From the NCBI GenBank assembly GCA_934358675.1, contig CAKRKX010000063.1, forward strand, positions 1 through 14,654: DNA of 14,654 nucleotides. Direction: 5' to 3'. The translations under genes were made by a program, and so were the position numbers. The first letter of the stretch is position 1; each line of letters opens with the position of its first letter. This DNA is from an uncultured Agathobacter sp. (GTDB lineage Bacteria; Bacillota; Clostridia; Lachnospirales; Lachnospiraceae). The notes below the pieces were generated by a model, which did no database searches, was not told the origin of the DNA, and worked only from the letters and a program-made list of their open reading frames with translations. This document shows, piece after piece, positions 13,901 through 14,654 of this stretch.

Positions 13901-14654
13901 ATCGAAGTAAGCTGCTCGATTCGGAATGGAATCGGAACTTCCGGATTAACGAAAGTCGAAAAGCGATCCACGATCGCACCGTTTTGCACCTTGACCGCAC
14001 CGATTTCAATAATTCTGTTCGTCTCCGGACTAAATCCCGTCGTCTCTAAGTCAAATACAACATAATCCGCCTGAAGCGATTGGTTATGACTGTCCGTTAC
14101 GATACCTTTTAAATCATCAACCAGATATGCTTCCACGCCATAGATGACCTTAAAATCATCATCCGGGCTTACCGTATGATTCGCATCCGGGAACGCCTGC
14201 ACATCACCGTGATCTGTGATCGCGATCGCCTTGTGTCCCCACTTCATCGCACGTTTTACAATGTCTTTGACATCCGATACACCATCCATATCGCTCATTT
14301 TGGTATGACAGTGAAGCTCCACACGCTTCTCCGCGCTGTTATCCATACGGATCGTTGTAAAATCCGAACTCTTCTTGATGCCGACAATGGAACCGATCGT
14401 CAGCTCACTGTCAAATTTATCGATCGTAGCCACACCTTTGACTTTGATAAACTTTCCACCACTAATCTCTTTGAGCAGATCTTTCACATCGTCATTTCGA
14501 GCAAAGATTTTCAGCACGATCGTATCCGTAAAATCAGTGATCGAGAAAATAATGATCGTCTTCTCGTTACGGATTTCTCTTGTATCCACGGAAAGGATCT
14601 TACCGTGAATGACAACCTCACCGATCGGACCATCGATCTTCTCGATATCCATCG
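10972..14654 (-). CDS. polC: DNA polymerase III alpha subunit, PolC type (N-terminus outside window)
   Basis: PolC is the main replicative polymerase of low-GC Gram-positives, carrying its own proofreading exonuclease. About 1226 residues are visible from the internal Met at 14652; the frame stays open to the right edge. PolC proteins usually have about 1430-1500 residues, so some 200-260 are missing. In order: an OB-fold (about 1-100), the PHP domain with HCH at 114-116, the exonuclease inserted in it (DLETTG at 201-206, HNADFD at 281-286, NHHRAVDD at 337-344), the rest of the PHP domain, then the polymerase with GSRGSVGSS (659-667), a zinc knuckle with Cys687, Cys690, Cys716 and Cys719, and the catalytic Asp745/Asp747 in EPDIDLNF. 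FPKAHAAAYVMMAWR lies in the fingers. All key residues are present. A Nudix gene follows after 5 nt. Confidence 0.98.
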   Translation of the reverse strand, partial: MDIEKIDGPIGEVVIHGKILSVDTREIRNEKTIIIFSITDFTDTIVLKIFARNDDVKDLLKEISGGKFIKVKGVATIDKFDSELTIGSIVGIKKSSDFTTIRMDNSAEKRVELHCHTKMSDMDGVSDVKDIVKRAMKWGHKAIAITDHGDVQAFPDANHTVSPDDDFKVIYGVEAYLVDDLKGIVTDSHNQSLQADYVVFDLETTGFSPETNRIIEIGAVKVQNGAIVDRFSTFVNPEVPIPFRIEQLTSIRDDMVIDAPVIEDILPKFMEFCEGCIMVAHNADFDMSFIKKNCMRQGIECNPTIVDTVGLARVLLSNLNRFKLDTVAKALGVSLDNHHRAVDDAACTAEIFVKFIVMLEERGVTTLDQVNELASASVENIQKMPTYHAIILATCDQGRTNLYRLVSLAHIKYYHKRPRIPKSEFIKYRDGLLIGSACEAGELYRAILNGRPEQEISRLVDFYDYLEIQPLGNNAFLVRDEDSPIASNDDLIEINKKIVRLGEEFHKPVVATCDVHFLDPDDEIYRRIIMTGQGFKDADDQAPLYLRTTEEMLKEFEYLGSAKAEEVVITNTNLIADMCERISPVRPDKCPPVIENSDQMLRDICYNKAHKMYGDPLPEIVQERLERELNSIISNGYAVMYIIAQKLVWKSNEDGYLVGSRGSVGSSFVATMSGITEVNPLHAHYLCKHCKYSDFDSDLVKSYSGRGGCDMPDKICPKCGKPLSKEGFDIPFETFLGFKGNKEPDIDLNFSGDYQSKAHKYTEVIFGEGQTFKAGTIGTLADKTAFGYVKNYYEERGIHKRNCEIDRIVGGCVGVRPTGQHPGGIVVLPMGEQIYTFTPIQHPANDMTVDITTTHFDYHSIDHNLLKLDILGHDDPTMIRMLQDLTGVDPTQIPLDDQAVMSLFQNTSALGVTPEDIDGCQLGALGIPEFGTDFAMGMLIDTQPKEFSDLIRIAGLSHGTDVWLGNAQTLIQEKKATISTAICTRDDIMTYLISMGLESEESFKIMENVRKGIVAKGKCDKWPEWKQDMLDHNVPDWYVWSCEKIKYMFPKAHAAAYVMMAWRIAYCKVFYPLAYYAAYFSIRATGFSYELMCQGKEKLEGYMRDYKKRKDTLSKKEQDTFKDMRIVQEMYARGFEFLPIDIYSSQPHRFQIVDGKLLPALNTIDGLGDNAAVAIAEAAKDGIFLSKDDFRERTKVSKTTIDLMSDLGLFGDMPESNQLSLFDFGA

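Noticed and set aside
1..14654. Insertion sequences, CRISPR arrays, prophage or toxin-antitoxin genes
   Set aside because: No transposase, integrase, regularly spaced repeat array or such small gene pair was found; nearly all sequence is explained by core genes and their control regions.

Overview
The window looks like the chromosome of a Gram-positive anaerobe of the class Clostridia, most likely family Lachnospiraceae. This rests on a PolC-type replicative polymerase with an inserted proofreading exonuclease, AGGAGG-type ribosome binding sites, TTGACA/TATAAT-like promoters, an infC-rpmI-rplT operon behind an attenuator leader, a DUF5050-type lipid-bilayer-anchored propeller protein and moderate GC. 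I cannot name a species from sequence alone. No mobile element, CRISPR array or phage gene is visible. Most genes read on the minus strand; only an AraC regulator and a DUF5050-like membrane protein read plus.

Layout. 1-75: tRNA-Glu(CTC), minus. 154-558: a 134-residue protein with a short RiPP-like or double-glycine-like leader joined to a CBM2-like beta domain with six Cys, under its own promoter; this is the least ordinary gene here. 675-714: strong terminator of galE. 734-1750: galE (UDP-glucose 4-epimerase), divergent from an AraC-family regulator (1940-2779). Their shared intergenic region holds a dyad that may be the regulator's operator. 2765-2906: three hairpins that end the ribosomal-protein operon from one side and araC from the other.

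2907-4189: infC-rpmI-rplT with a promoter and a leader of about 140 nt. The leader contains a perfect 12-bp terminator hairpin and an upstream segment able to form the competing antiterminator, as expected for L20-type autoregulation. infC appears to start at AUU. 4217-9108: a minus-strand cluster pheA-ppx-ppk1, i.e. phenylalanine biosynthesis followed by a polyphosphate-degrading/synthesising pair. The Ppx relative carries an HD domain and lacks the usual Asp of its first phosphate-binding motif. No clear terminator separates ppk1 from infC.

9237-10256: a membrane-anchored beta-propeller-like protein (plus), closed by a bidirectional terminator. 10448-10966: a Nudix hydrolase that follows polC by 5 nt. 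10972-14654: polC, cut by the right edge so that its N-terminus lies outside.

Most of the window is ordinary core genome. The parts worth a second look are the leader-CBM2-like protein, the infC leader and AUU start, the inverted partial copy of the tRNA 5' end just upstream of the tRNA, the substitutions in Ppx and PheA, the structured rplT 3' region, and the evenly spaced repeats before the DUF5050-like gene.
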